A stretch of DNA of 64,000 nt from Rhodobacteraceae bacterium D3-12 (GTDB lineage: Bacteria; Pseudomonadota; Alphaproteobacteria; Rhodobacterales; Rhodobacteraceae): NCBI GenBank assembly GCA_025916135.1, contig CP104793.1:3348001-3412000 (forward strand), written 5' to 3'. A model generated the notes under the pieces. That model was not told where the DNA came from and ran no database searches. It worked only from the letters and a program-made list of their open reading frames with translations. Position numbers and translations under genes: made by a program. This document shows, in pieces, positions 8,559-17,144 of the stretch. Positions within the stretch are counted from its first letter, which is position 1; each line of letters starts with the position of its first letter.

Positions 8559-9482
8559 TTACGCCCCGGTCAAAAACCCTTCGGCCGCCAACAACGCAAT
8601 CAACTCCTGCGCCGATTGCTCCAGCGTTTTGCCCGACGTATCAAGTGCTGCATGCGCGCGCCGATACAGCCCCTCGCGGCTCTTTAGAATGGTGCGCAAT
8701 TGCTCCATCGCTTCCGGGTTGCCCTTCATCGGGCGCATATCCCCTTGCGAGCGGACCCGCGCCATATGCTCTTCCGGGCTGGCCTTGATCCAGATGGTGT
8801 GGAACTGGCTGCGCACGGCGTTATACGTCGATGGCTCCGCCACGATTCCGCCCGCCACGGCCAGGATAATATTGGAATGGGTCGCAATGATCCGGTCCAC
8901 CGCCTGCGCTTCCAGCGTGCGATACCCCTCCTGACCATAGAGCGCCATAAGCTCGGTCACCGGCATCCCGGAATGCGCCTCGATCTCGCTGTTCAACTCC
9001 ACAAACGGCACGCCCAATGCCTGCCCCACCCGCGCCCCGAGCGAGGATTTCCCAGCCCCGCGCAGCCCAACCAAACAAACCCGGTTCGCCCGCTGATGCT
9101 CGTTCGTTTCCGGCAACAAAATCTCGCGCACGCGCGTCTTGATGTCTTCGGTCGACCCGCGAAACATCTCGGCAATCCTGAGCGCCTCCGAGGTCCACGG
9201 ATCTTCCTCGCCCAACAGCCACTCAACCCGCGTGTCCAACGCATGTGCCACGCGCTGCAATAACCCGATCGAGATATTGCCCTCGCCCGCCTCCAACTGC
9301 GCCAGATACCGCATCGACACGCCCGAAGTCTCCGACACAATCCGCCGTGGCAACCCCTTCATCTCGCGCGCCTTGCGCACACGCTCTCCCACCCGCGACA
9401 GAAGCAACTCAACAGCCTCATCCGCCCCCTGCGCAGGCCCGCTTGAGGTGACTAAGCCGTCAAAATTTGTGATCTCGCTCAT
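8559..9482 (-). CDS. boxR: BoxR: HTH / shikimate-kinase-like transcriptional repressor of the box pathway
   Basis: This is a two-domain regulator. The N-terminal XRE-type helix-turn-helix (about residues 25-85) includes ETSGVSMRYLAQLEAGEGN. The C-terminal domain resembles shikimate kinase, with a P-loop GLRGAGKSS near residue 140 and the AGGIVAEPST segment. This architecture is that of BoxR/BzdR, which bind benzoyl-CoA and derepress benzoate genes. I choose the ATG at 9482 over the upstream GTG at 9512 because a good -10 TATAAT (9506-9501) lies between them. The gene follows boxA, separated by the 94-base gap 9483-9576. It ends the cluster and has its own promoter overlapping a predicted BoxR site, so it probably autoregulates. 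Confidence 0.9.
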   Translation of the reverse strand: MSEITNFDGLVTSSGPAQGADEAVELLLSRVGERVRKAREMKGLPRRIVSETSGVSMRYLAQLEAGEGNISIGLLQRVAHALDTRVEWLLGEEDPWTSEALRIAEMFRGSTEDIKTRVREILLPETNEHQRANRVCLVGLRGAGKSSLGARVGQALGVPFVELNSEIEAHSGMPVTELMALYGQEGYRTLEAQAVDRIIATHSNIILAVAGGIVAEPSTYNAVRSQFHTIWIKASPEEHMARVRSQGDMRPMKGNPEAMEQLRTILKSREGLYRRAHAALDTSGKTLEQSAQELIALLAAEGFLTGA

Positions 9483-9493
9483 AGGGGTCGCAA

Positions 9494-9529
9494 CTTGTGA
9501 ATTATATCGCACAAGGTATCTGATTTCAC
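9494..9529 (-). promoter_or_regulatory. boxR promoter with predicted BoxR operator
   Basis: The minus strand shows -35 GTGAAA (9529-9524), a 17-base spacer and -10 TATAAT (9506-9501). The 14-base site TGCGATATAATTCA (9511-9498) covers the -10. It sits inside an inverted repeat CTTGTG (9494-9499) and CACAAG (9510-9515). Similar 14-base sites occur at 14350, 14468 and 17036 in front of other box genes. The predicted transcription start lies only about 12 bases before the ATG. Confidence 0.6.
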
Positions 9530-9576
9530 CGACAGTTCAAACGCTTTTGCCCGATCCATGCGCCAAGCGCGCCACG

Positions 9577-10764
9577 TCAGTAGGTCTCGACGTGATAGCG
9601 CCCCTCTTCGCGCATCGCGTCCCGCGTGGCATTCCATGACAGACCGGCGCTCTCTGCGATGTTGGAAAACGCATGATCCACGCCCACCTCCATACCGCGC
9701 AAGCCACAGATATATATGTGTGTTTTCGGATCGGCGAGCAAATCTGCGACCGCGTCCTCTTCCACCATCATCCGGTCCTGAACATATTCCTTGTCCTGAT
9801 CGGGAAGGCGACTGAACACCATATGTTTCTTCAGAATGCTGTCGGGCACTTTCCCCAATGGCCCGAAATAAGGCAGGCTCTCGGGCGTGCGTGCGCCAAA
9901 AAACAGCACCATATCGCCGCCTTCTGTGCCGCTCATCCGGGTGCGATGCATGGTAAACGCCCGAAACGGCGCCGAGCCTGTGCCGGTGCACACCATCAAT
10001 ATCCGCGCATCCGCGTCATTGGGCATCAGGAACGTCGCCCCGAACGGGCCGGTCACCTGCACCTCGTCGCCCTTCTGCAGATCACAGACATAGTTCGAAC
10101 ACAGCCCCTTGTCCTCGCGCTTCACGGTCAGCGACAGGTTGTTATACCCCGGCCGCTCGCCGTCACGCGGGCTGGAAATCGAATAAAGCCGCGGCAGATG
10201 CGGGTTGCCGGCCTCATCCACACCCGGCGGAATGATCCCGATGCTCTGCCCTTCCAGAACCGGCATCGGCTGGCCTGCGAAATCCAGAATAATGTGGCGC
10301 ACGTCGCCATCCGCCCCATCAGCCGTCAGCCGGTAATTGCCCTGAACCTTCGCCACCGCTGGCTTGCCAAGGTTATAAAGGTTCACCGTCGGCTTCGAGG
10401 CCGTCGCAGGCGCATGCGCCTTGCCGCCCGCCCCCTCATGGGCTTCGGCCAACAGCTTGGCCATGGCCTCGTCCATCGCCTCCATGTCGGCATCACCACC
10501 CCCGTCGAGCTCTTCTTGCTCGGGCAGTTCTTCCCAACTGAATTGCTCTTCCAGCGAATAAGGCTTGGCCACAACGCGCCATTCATCAATCGACCCGGTC
10601 GGGCAAACCGGAATGCAATCCATACAGAAATTGCACTTCTCGGCATCCACCACGACATTGTCGTCGTCATGGGTGATCGCCTCGATCGGACAGGTCATCT
10701 CGCAGGTGTAACAACGGATACAGATTTCCGGGTCGATCAGGTGCTGTTTCAATGGCTTGTTCAT
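9577..10764 (-). CDS. boxA: Benzoyl-CoA 2,3-epoxidase reductase subunit BoxA
   Basis: BoxA is the NADPH-dependent reductase that passes electrons to the BoxB oxygenase during aerobic epoxidation of benzoyl-CoA. The N-terminal 60 residues carry two [4Fe-4S] motifs, CIRCYTCEMTCP and CNFCMDCIPVCP. An acidic/alanine-rich linker follows (about 75-125), then a flavin/NADPH reductase module. That module includes RLYSISS for FAD binding, MVCTGTGSAPFRAF for the nucleotide, and a C-terminal aromatic end (YHVETY). The chosen start gives 395 residues, beginning MNKPLKQHLIDPE, after an AGGTGGG ribosome binding site. It lies downstream of the 60-residue Cys-rich gene and boxB in one transcription direction. 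Confidence 0.93.
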   Translation of the reverse strand: MNKPLKQHLIDPEICIRCYTCEMTCPIEAITHDDDNVVVDAEKCNFCMDCIPVCPTGSIDEWRVVAKPYSLEEQFSWEELPEQEELDGGGDADMEAMDEAMAKLLAEAHEGAGGKAHAPATASKPTVNLYNLGKPAVAKVQGNYRLTADGADGDVRHIILDFAGQPMPVLEGQSIGIIPPGVDEAGNPHLPRLYSISSPRDGERPGYNNLSLTVKREDKGLCSNYVCDLQKGDEVQVTGPFGATFLMPNDADARILMVCTGTGSAPFRAFTMHRTRMSGTEGGDMVLFFGARTPESLPYFGPLGKVPDSILKKHMVFSRLPDQDKEYVQDRMMVEEDAVADLLADPKTHIYICGLRGMEVGVDHAFSNIAESAGLSWNATRDAMREEGRYHVETY

Positions 10765-10846
10765 GGCTATCCCACCTTCGTTTTCGCTGCCCTCCCCGGC
10801 CAAGTCCGGGCCGGGCGGTTTTTACCCGCAATCACACCGCGTGCAA

Positions 10847-11029
10847 TCACTCTCCTGCAGCAGTTTCGCCCAATACGACCTCCGGCACCACCATGACTTC
10901 GATCAGGGCCTGACACAGCCCCCGGCAATCACTGCACCCGATACACGGCGTGCCCAAACCCGCCACCTTGCTGGCAACCGCTTCAACCCGGTCTGTTTGT
11001 GCGCGGCGTCTCGTGATGGTCAGTCCCAT
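10847..11029 (-). CDS. 60-residue Cys-rich protein between boxB and boxA
   Basis: This is a 60-residue protein with the motif CIGCSDCRGLC at residues 29-39, i.e. CxxCxxCxxxC. That spacing is the one used by ferredoxins to hold a [4Fe-4S] cluster, but there is only one such motif and no following proline. The start ATG at 11029 follows a GGGAGAG ribosome binding site; a longer frame to 11110 has no such support. The protein is otherwise small, with an N-terminal basic stretch (TRRRAQ). It sits between the oxygenase (boxB) and reductase (boxA) genes, so an electron-transfer or cluster-delivery role for the epoxidase is plausible. I do not recognise a named family. Confidence 0.72.
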   Translation of the reverse strand: MGLTITRRRAQTDRVEAVASKVAGLGTPCIGCSDCRGLCQALIEVMVVPEVVLGETAAGE

Positions 11030-11126
11030 TGCTTCTCTCCCTGTGACGACATGGTGAATGCGTTCTGGCGTGCATCTGGTTGGCGCGGGGCGGTCCCGCT
11101 TAAAGAACACCGCCCCGGCCGATCAC

Positions 11127-12578
11127 TCATGCCATGGCGAGCTTGACGTACTCAAAGTCACCCGGCTTGTTGTCGATCCCCACCTTGGGCGGCGAAATCC
11201 ACGTGGCGTATTTGCCCGGCTCGTAAACCGGCGTCATCAGCGACTGGATGTAATCACCATCGGCATGGCTGGGCAGCCACTCGACCGCGCCCTTGTCATA
11301 GGCCTCGCCCGAGATGAAATTGCCCTCTGGGTCGATCATCTTGTCGGCAAAGACACCGATCTTGCGGTTGAACGCCTCATGCGGCAGCTTCAGCTCGAAC
11401 TGGATACCCGATTTCTCGATGATCTTGTTCCAACGACCCACGCCACCGGCGGCGTCCTTGGTGTAATCATCGCGAAGGCGCATGTTGATTGCGGTCAATG
11501 CAGGCACATCATGCTGCACGATCTTGCCATCGACAATATCCCACACGCGATAGGTGTCATCGGTCAGCTTGTGATCGTCGTCAATCCGGTGCTCCTGATA
11601 GCGCCCCTTGACCCCGGCGTTGAACGCATTGGCCGCGTTGGTCGACACTTCCTGACCAAACAGGTCCAGCGACAGCGTATAGTGCAGGTTCAACTTCTTC
11701 TGGATCAGCGGCAGGTCAATCACTCCCAGCGCGCGGATTTTTTCCACGTCATACGGGTCTTCGATGCCGTTCTCGCGCATCACGTCACAGGTCCGCTGGA
11801 TCGTGCGCCCAACCCCGGTTTCGCCCACAAACATGTGGTGCGCTTCCTCGGTCAGCATAAAGCGGCAGGTCCGGCTCAGCGGGTCAAACCCGGATTGCGC
11901 AAGGCTCTCCAGCTGCATCTTGCCGTCGCGGTCGGTGAAATAGGTGAACATGAAGAACGACAGCCAATCCGGCGTCTCTTCGTTAAACGCGCCCAACATC
12001 CGCGGCGCTTCTTCGCTGCCCGATTGACGCAGCAACAGATCATCCGCCTCTTCGCGCCCGTCGCGGCCGAAATACTTGTGCAGCAGATAGACCATCGCCC
12101 AAAGGTGGCGGCCCTCTTCCACGTTCACCTGAAACAGGTTGCGCATGTCATAAAGCGATGGCGCCGTCAGAGCGAGAGACTTCTGCTGCTCAACACTCGC
12201 AGGCTCGGTATCGCCCTGAATCACGATCAGGCGTTTCAGCATGTTGCGATGCTCGCCCGGCACCTCCTGCCACGCGGGCTCACCGGCCTGCTCGCCACAT
12301 GGAATGCGGCGGTCCTCAACCTGCGGCGCAAGCAATACGCCCCAGCGGTATTCCGGCATCTTGACGTAGTCAAACTTGGCCCAGCCCTTGGGGTCCACGC
12401 TCACAGCGGTGCGCAGATACACCAGCGATTGCTGGAAATTCTGCGGGATCAGGTCGCTCCACCAGTTGATGTAACCGGGGTGCCACTTCTCCAGCGCCTT
12501 CAACACGCGCTTGTCGTTGGACAGGCCCACGTTGTTGGGGATTTGCGTGTCGTAACTCACATTGATCAGGTCTAGCAT
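11127..12578 (-). CDS. boxB: Benzoyl-CoA 2,3-epoxidase oxygenase subunit BoxB
   Basis: BoxB is the di-iron oxygenase that inserts one oxygen atom of O2 into benzoyl-CoA, giving 2,3-epoxybenzoyl-CoA. The 483-residue length matches the family. Di-iron ligand segments are visible as VEEGRHLWAMVYLLHKYF near residue 155 and LTEEAHHMFVGETGVGRT near residue 245, with carboxylate/histidine pairs (E..H and EExH). The N-terminus MLDLINVSYDTQIPNNVGLSN is typical of BoxB. The gene follows boxC by about 70 bases and precedes the 60-residue Cys-rich gene and boxA. Its regulation is expected through BoxR sites upstream of boxC and the ligase. Confidence 0.95.
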   Translation of the reverse strand: MLDLINVSYDTQIPNNVGLSNDKRVLKALEKWHPGYINWWSDLIPQNFQQSLVYLRTAVSVDPKGWAKFDYVKMPEYRWGVLLAPQVEDRRIPCGEQAGEPAWQEVPGEHRNMLKRLIVIQGDTEPASVEQQKSLALTAPSLYDMRNLFQVNVEEGRHLWAMVYLLHKYFGRDGREEADDLLLRQSGSEEAPRMLGAFNEETPDWLSFFMFTYFTDRDGKMQLESLAQSGFDPLSRTCRFMLTEEAHHMFVGETGVGRTIQRTCDVMRENGIEDPYDVEKIRALGVIDLPLIQKKLNLHYTLSLDLFGQEVSTNAANAFNAGVKGRYQEHRIDDDHKLTDDTYRVWDIVDGKIVQHDVPALTAINMRLRDDYTKDAAGGVGRWNKIIEKSGIQFELKLPHEAFNRKIGVFADKMIDPEGNFISGEAYDKGAVEWLPSHADGDYIQSLMTPVYEPGKYATWISPPKVGIDNKPGDFEYVKLAMA

Positions 12579-12649
12579 GTCATTCCTCCTTGCCGCTTGT
12601 CACCGGCCTTGGTCGTCATTGGGCGGGCGCAAACCCACCGTTGCTTTTC

Positions 12650-14311
12650 TCACACTCGGTTCATGTCATAGCTGCCCTTGACGCCGGTGCCATAGCGCTG
12701 CAACGCGCCCTCCGGCCCCACGGCATTCGGGCGCTGGAAGATCCAGTTCTGCCAGGCGGTCAGGCGCCCGAAGATCCGCGTTTCCATCGTCTCCGGCCCG
12801 GCAAACCGCAGGTTCGCCTCCATTCCGGTCATCGCATCGGGGCTAAAGCTCGCGCGCTCCTCCATGAAGATACGGACCTCGTCCTCCCAATCGATGTCAT
12901 CAAGGATATAGGTCACAAGGCCCAGCTCATCGGCCTCCTCCGCCTCCAAAGCCTCGCCAATCCGGCCCTTCGCGGCTTCCACCGTCTCCGGCTCGCCCAA
13001 GAACCGCGTGTCCAACCGGCTCAAATCATTGCCCATCGGGTATTGCCCGAAATTCGACTCGCTCAGCGTGATGGTCGCGACCGGGCGATTATCGCCCTCG
13101 AACTCGTCCTCCATCATATAGCTGCGATCAACGGCAAACAGCAGCTCGGCCAGAACCCCGGCAAAGCACGACCCGTGCTCGACCAGCGCAACAAGGCTGC
13201 GCGAGGTCACATCGACCCGCTTCAACACCCGCTTCCAGAACGCCAGCGTTTCATTCGCCAGCCAGTGATCCTTGTTCGCCAAAAGCAACGCCTCATGCGC
13301 CAGCACCGCCTCCGGGTCGCCCTGACTGCGGAAGGTCAGAACCCCCAACTCCGGCTCGTTCGCCCGCAAATGCAGGATCGCATCGTCCAACTCGCGTGCA
13401 AGGCGCAGCAAATAGGCCTGATCGCCCTCGGCCAAAAGCGCGTCCATCGACGCGGGCGCCGCGCCTTCCGGCCCATGCAGCATCACCTCGACCGCACCCG
13501 CCGCGCGATCCACAGTCACCTCTACCAGAGAGTAGCGCACCGACCCGTCCTCGCCGAACTCACGCTTGAGCGGCCCCAAGGTGATGCCCGCCTCGGCGCT
13601 CGGCCCTTGCGACGCTGCGGCAAACTCTTTGGCCCGCTGCAACACCGTGTCGTCGAATTTCGAATTCGCGACCACCTCGTCAACCAGCCGCCAGTCCTTG
13701 GCCCGCTTGCCGCGCACACCCTCTTCCATGGCACAGAACACATCGGCCCGGTCGCGGCGCACCATGCGCTTGTCGGTCACACGGGTCAGCCCGCCCGTCC
13801 CCGGCAACACCGCCAAAAGCGGCACCTCGGGAAGCGCAACAGCGCTCGAACTGTCATCGGTCAGCATGATGTAATTGCACGCCAGCGCCAGCTCATAGCC
13901 ACCCCCGGCACAGGAGCCTTTGACCGCGGCAATATACTTCTGCCCGCTGTCGGCCTCTGCCGCCTCATAGGTGTTGCGCGTCTCGTTGGTGAACTTACAG
14001 AAATTCACCTTATGCTGATGCGTCGCCCCGCCCAGCATCCGGATATTCGCCCCGGCGCAAAACACCCGGTCCTTGCCCGACTGCATGATGACAACCTTGA
14101 CCTCTGGATGCTCGAACCGCATCCGCTGGACAACGTCGTTCAACTCAATGTCGACACCCAGATCATAGGAGTTGAGCTTGAGCTTATAGCCGTCAAACAG
14201 CCCGCCATCCTCATCCACATCCATGGTCAGCGTTGCGATGTCGCCCTGCACGTCCACCTTCCAGTGGCGATAGCGGGACGGGTCGGTTTGAAAATCGATT
14301 ACCTTGGTCAT
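12650..14311 (-). CDS. boxC: 2,3-epoxybenzoyl-CoA dihydrolase BoxC
   Basis: BoxC is a crotonase-superfamily enzyme that hydrolyses and cleaves the ring of 2,3-epoxybenzoyl-CoA to 3,4-dehydroadipyl-CoA semialdehyde and formate. The 553-residue protein has a crotonase oxyanion-hole region FCAGANIRMLGG near residue 100 and a second conserved stretch AAVKGSCAGGGYELALACNYIML near residues 130-150. The long C-terminal half is typical of BoxC and is absent from ordinary enoyl-CoA hydratases. The 197 bases upstream hold two predicted BoxR sites, so this gene is probably the start of a boxC-boxB-orf60-boxA transcript. Confidence 0.94.
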   Translation of the reverse strand: MTKVIDFQTDPSRYRHWKVDVQGDIATLTMDVDEDGGLFDGYKLKLNSYDLGVDIELNDVVQRMRFEHPEVKVVIMQSGKDRVFCAGANIRMLGGATHQHKVNFCKFTNETRNTYEAAEADSGQKYIAAVKGSCAGGGYELALACNYIMLTDDSSSAVALPEVPLLAVLPGTGGLTRVTDKRMVRRDRADVFCAMEEGVRGKRAKDWRLVDEVVANSKFDDTVLQRAKEFAAASQGPSAEAGITLGPLKREFGEDGSVRYSLVEVTVDRAAGAVEVMLHGPEGAAPASMDALLAEGDQAYLLRLARELDDAILHLRANEPELGVLTFRSQGDPEAVLAHEALLLANKDHWLANETLAFWKRVLKRVDVTSRSLVALVEHGSCFAGVLAELLFAVDRSYMMEDEFEGDNRPVATITLSESNFGQYPMGNDLSRLDTRFLGEPETVEAAKGRIGEALEAEEADELGLVTYILDDIDWEDEVRIFMEERASFSPDAMTGMEANLRFAGPETMETRIFGRLTAWQNWIFQRPNAVGPEGALQRYGTGVKGSYDMNRV

Positions 14312-14349
14312 GGCCGTGGCCCCCTTGATCGCGTTTCCGTATTGTTACT

Positions 14350-14363
14350 TGCACTATAATTCA
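14350..14363 (-). promoter_or_regulatory. Predicted BoxR operator 1 upstream of boxC
   Basis: The minus-strand site TGAATTATAGTGCA matches the 14-base pattern seen before boxR and the ligase (TG-x-x-N-TATA-N-x-x-CA). It contains a TATAGT that could act as the -10 box of the boxC promoter, 39 bases before the ATG. Confidence 0.5.
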
Positions 14364-14407
14364 CTTATTGACCTCCGTAAAGACAGGCTCTCTGGATTAT
14401 TGCCCTT

Positions 14408-14481
14408 GATATTTATGCATTAATATCAATGTCCTAACGCAATATCAGGCTGGATCAATTCACTTTATGCATTATACTGCA
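14408..14481 (-). promoter_or_regulatory. Predicted BoxR operator 2 and an ATGCAT-centred dyad upstream of boxC
   Basis: The site at 14468-14481 reads TGCAGTATAATGCA on the minus strand, close to a perfect TGCA-N6-TGCA palindrome with an embedded TATAAT. A second dyad at 14408-14427, GATATT...AATATC centred on ATGCAT with only one mismatched pair, lies between it and operator 1. The cluster of sites in this AT-rich 197-base gap suggests cooperative repression by BoxR. Confidence 0.5.
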
Positions 14482-14508
14482 CAATAGATGAACCCACCGA
14501 TTCCCCCG

Positions 14509-15303
14509 CTACAGCCCACCAACGAACCCGGCAACAGCCTCCAAAACCGCCTCCGGCTGATCGAACTGCGGCGCATGGCGGCACGCCTCCAAAACCACGA
14601 CCTCGGCCAACTCCGGCAGCCGCTTGGCCACCTCCTGAACCTGTGCCAACGTCCCGTATTGGTCCTCGCGCCCCTGGATCGCCAAAACCGGAACGCTGAT
14701 CCCGTCCAGCGCCCCCGCCACGTTCCACGCCTGAAACCCGGGATCCAGCCACGCCCCGTTCCACCCCACAAACGCGGCCTCCACATCGGCGTGATAACGC
14801 GCCAGCTTTTCGCGCAAATCCGTCCCCTCGAACGCCGCGCGCGCCTGTGCAATCTCTGCCAGCCCCGGCGCTTCGGTAAAGAAATGCGGCGCCATCAACA
14901 CCACGCCCCGCAGCCGCGCATCCTCGGTGCGCCCGGCATATTCCGCCGCGATCGTCGCGCCGTCCGAATGCCCCATCAGCACGACCCGATCCGCCCCCAG
15001 CGCCGCCAGAACGTCGGGCAATACCGTCACCGCCTCGCGCGTCATGTAATCCAGCGGCCTTGGCAACTCGCAAGCGTCCGATTGCCCGTATCCGGCCCGC
15101 GAATAGGCAAACACCGGTGCGCCCGTCGCTGCGCTCAACGCCTGCGGAAACTCCCGCCACAGTGCCACACAGCCCAAGCCTTCGTGCAGCAACACGATCA
15201 CCGGACGCTTGAAACCGCGCCCCGGCTCCGGCCCAAAGCTGGCCCATTCCAGCCGCTTGTCGCCCGCCGTCAAATGCCCGGACCCGGCGGACCAATCAAT
15301 CAT
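14509..15303 (-). CDS. Alpha/beta hydrolase of the benzoate cluster
   Basis: This is a 264-residue cytoplasmic alpha/beta hydrolase. The nucleophile elbow GHSDG places Ser113; the acid is probably in GREDQYGT and the histidine in ACRHAPQFDQP near the C-terminus. The oxyanion-hole region is LLHEGLG. Its start overlaps the stop of the ligase gene (ATGA), so the two are co-translated. A hydrolase of this kind accompanies several box clusters and may act on a lactone or thioester side product, but its substrate is not established. A possible alternative is a general haloperoxidase-like esterase. Confidence 0.85.
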   Translation of the reverse strand: MIDWSAGSGHLTAGDKRLEWASFGPEPGRGFKRPVIVLLHEGLGCVALWREFPQALSAATGAPVFAYSRAGYGQSDACELPRPLDYMTREAVTVLPDVLAALGADRVVLMGHSDGATIAAEYAGRTEDARLRGVVLMAPHFFTEAPGLAEIAQARAAFEGTDLREKLARYHADVEAAFVGWNGAWLDPGFQAWNVAGALDGISVPVLAIQGREDQYGTLAQVQEVAKRLPELAEVVVLEACRHAPQFDQPEAVLEAVAGFVGGL

Positions 15304-16837
15304 TCGCCGGCTCTCAACCGGAACCGCTGGATCTTGCCCGTCGCGGTCTTTGGCAACTCGTCAACGATCTCGACCCAACGGGGGTATTTCCACATGCCGA
15401 TCTTGTCCTTGACGAAGGTCTTGATCGCCTCGGGGTCGGGCTCCTCGGCCCCGTCCTTCAGCACAAGAAACGCCGCCGGCTTGGCCAAGCCTTTCTCGTC
15501 ATTGCGCGACACGACCGCGGCCTCCAAAACCCCCGGCACCTCGATCAACGCCTGCTCCACTTCGAACGGCGACACCCAAATGCCCGAGACCTTGAACATG
15601 TCATCCGTGCGCCCGCAGTATACATAACGCCCACCTGCATCGCGCTCATATTTGTCACCCGTGCGGGTCCAATGGCCCTCAAAGGTGCTCTGCGATTTGT
15701 GCCGCCGGTTCCAATAGCCCTCCGCGCTTGATGGCCCCCGGACAAGCAACTCTCCCACGTCGCCATCCGCCACCGGCTCGTCATGCTCGTCGACCAGCCG
15801 CACCTCGTATCCCGGCACCGCCACGCCGGACGTGCCGTAAACGATCTCTCCGGGCCGGTTGCTCAGGAAGATATGCAGCATCTCGGTCGAGCCGACGCCG
15901 TCAACGATCTCCGCCCCCCAGAGCTTTTCCCACCGCTCCCCGACATCCCTCGGCAGCGCCTCCCCGCCGAGGTGCAGATGCGGATCGCATGGTCGGGCTT
16001 ACCGCCCCGCTTCTCCTGCTCCGCCACCAAGGCGGCATAAAGCGTTGGCACCCCGCAAAAGATCGTCGGGCGTTCTTCGGCCATAAGGGCGAAAACACTG
16101 TCGGGCGTTGGCCGCCCGCCATAAATCACCGTCGTTGCGCCCACCGCCATGGGAAAGCTCATCGCATTGCCCAGCCCATAGGCGAAAAAGAACTTGGCCA
16201 CCGAGTGCACCACATCCTCCTCTGTCACACCCAGCACCTTTTGCCCGAATGTGTCCGATGTCGCCTTGAGCGAGGAATGCACATGCCGCACCCCTTTGGG
16301 CGTGCCGGTCGATCCCGATGAATAGAGCCAAAACGCCAATTCATCGCCATGCGCCTCTACCGTGTCCTCCACCGGCGCGCCTTCGACAAACGCGCTATAG
16401 CTTTCGGTGCCCTCTGCCGCCGCGCCAATCACCACAACGGCGCGCAAATAGCGGTTTCCGTCAATCGCAGGCTTCACCACATCCCAAAGCTGCTCTGACA
16501 CCACCAGAATGCTGGCCCGACTGTCGTTCAAAATCGCTTCATAAACGGTCGATGACAGCAGCGTGTTTAATGGCACCGGAATGGCCCCGGCCTTCATCGC
16601 CCCCCAAAACACCACCGGAAACTCGATCTGGTCGCGCACGATCATGGCGACGCGCTCCTCGCGCCGCACCCCGTGACGGTAAAGCGCCCCGGCAAAGCGC
16701 CCCGCCTCCTCGGCCAAACCGCCATAGGTCAACACCCGCTTGTCGCCATCCGCCTCGCGAAACGCCACCTTCTCGCCGCGCCCCTCCTCCAGATGCCGAT
16801 CTACGAAATAAACAACCGCATTCTCATTGTTTTGCAT
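15300..16837 (-). pseudogene. bclA: Benzoate-CoA ligase, frame-disrupted
   Basis: This enzyme activates benzoate to benzoyl-CoA with ATP, the entry step to the box pathway. The N-terminal part (from MQNNENAVVYF) contains the AMP-binding motif YSSGSTGTPKG and runs to RICTSAG. The remainder (MLHIFLSNRPGEIVYGTSG to TGKIQRFRLRAGE, with TGDKYERDAGG) lies in another frame. The break is at the CCCC run 15962-15965. Restoring one base there gives GEALPRDVGERWEKLWGAEI and a continuous 512-residue ligase of normal length. Every other residue looks conserved, so an assembly error is more likely than decay. The start has a GGGAGGGG ribosome binding site. If the break is real, this copy is inactive. Confidence 0.85.
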
Positions 16838-17035
16838 GGGTCTCCCCTCCCTAAAACGCGCCGCTCGCTCCCTGCCAATGGGCTGTGCGCGGACCACGCG
16901 AAACGCTTCATGTCGCTCTGCACCCCGCCTGTCCCTTGAATAAAATGGACACAGGCCAAGCACACTGGCTGGGCCCAAGCTGGCCCTGACGCTCCGCCAA
17001 GCCCCTCTTCTCCGGCCCGCAAGAATCGTCATTTA

Positions 17036-17049
17036 TGCGTTATAATGCA
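17036..17049 (-). promoter_or_regulatory. Predicted BoxR operator upstream of the benzoate-CoA ligase
   Basis: The minus-strand site TGCATTATAACGCA matches the sites near boxR and boxC and includes a TATAAC that could be the -10 box. It lies about 200 bases before the ligase start, giving a long leader. The remaining 306-base gap 16838-17144 holds no recognisable gene. Confidence 0.5.
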
Positions 17050-17144
17050 CTTTATCTCACGCCACTCAACCCCAAGCGCGCGCAGTTGTATTTTTTTGCA
17101 CAACACCCGCCACACATTCGGCGGCTCACCCGGCCGTCAGCCGG

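Noticed and set aside
11058-12575. A 505-codon plus-strand frame opposite boxB
   Set aside because: boxB is conserved and in operon direction; the reverse frame is His/Arg-rich and unrelated to any family I know.
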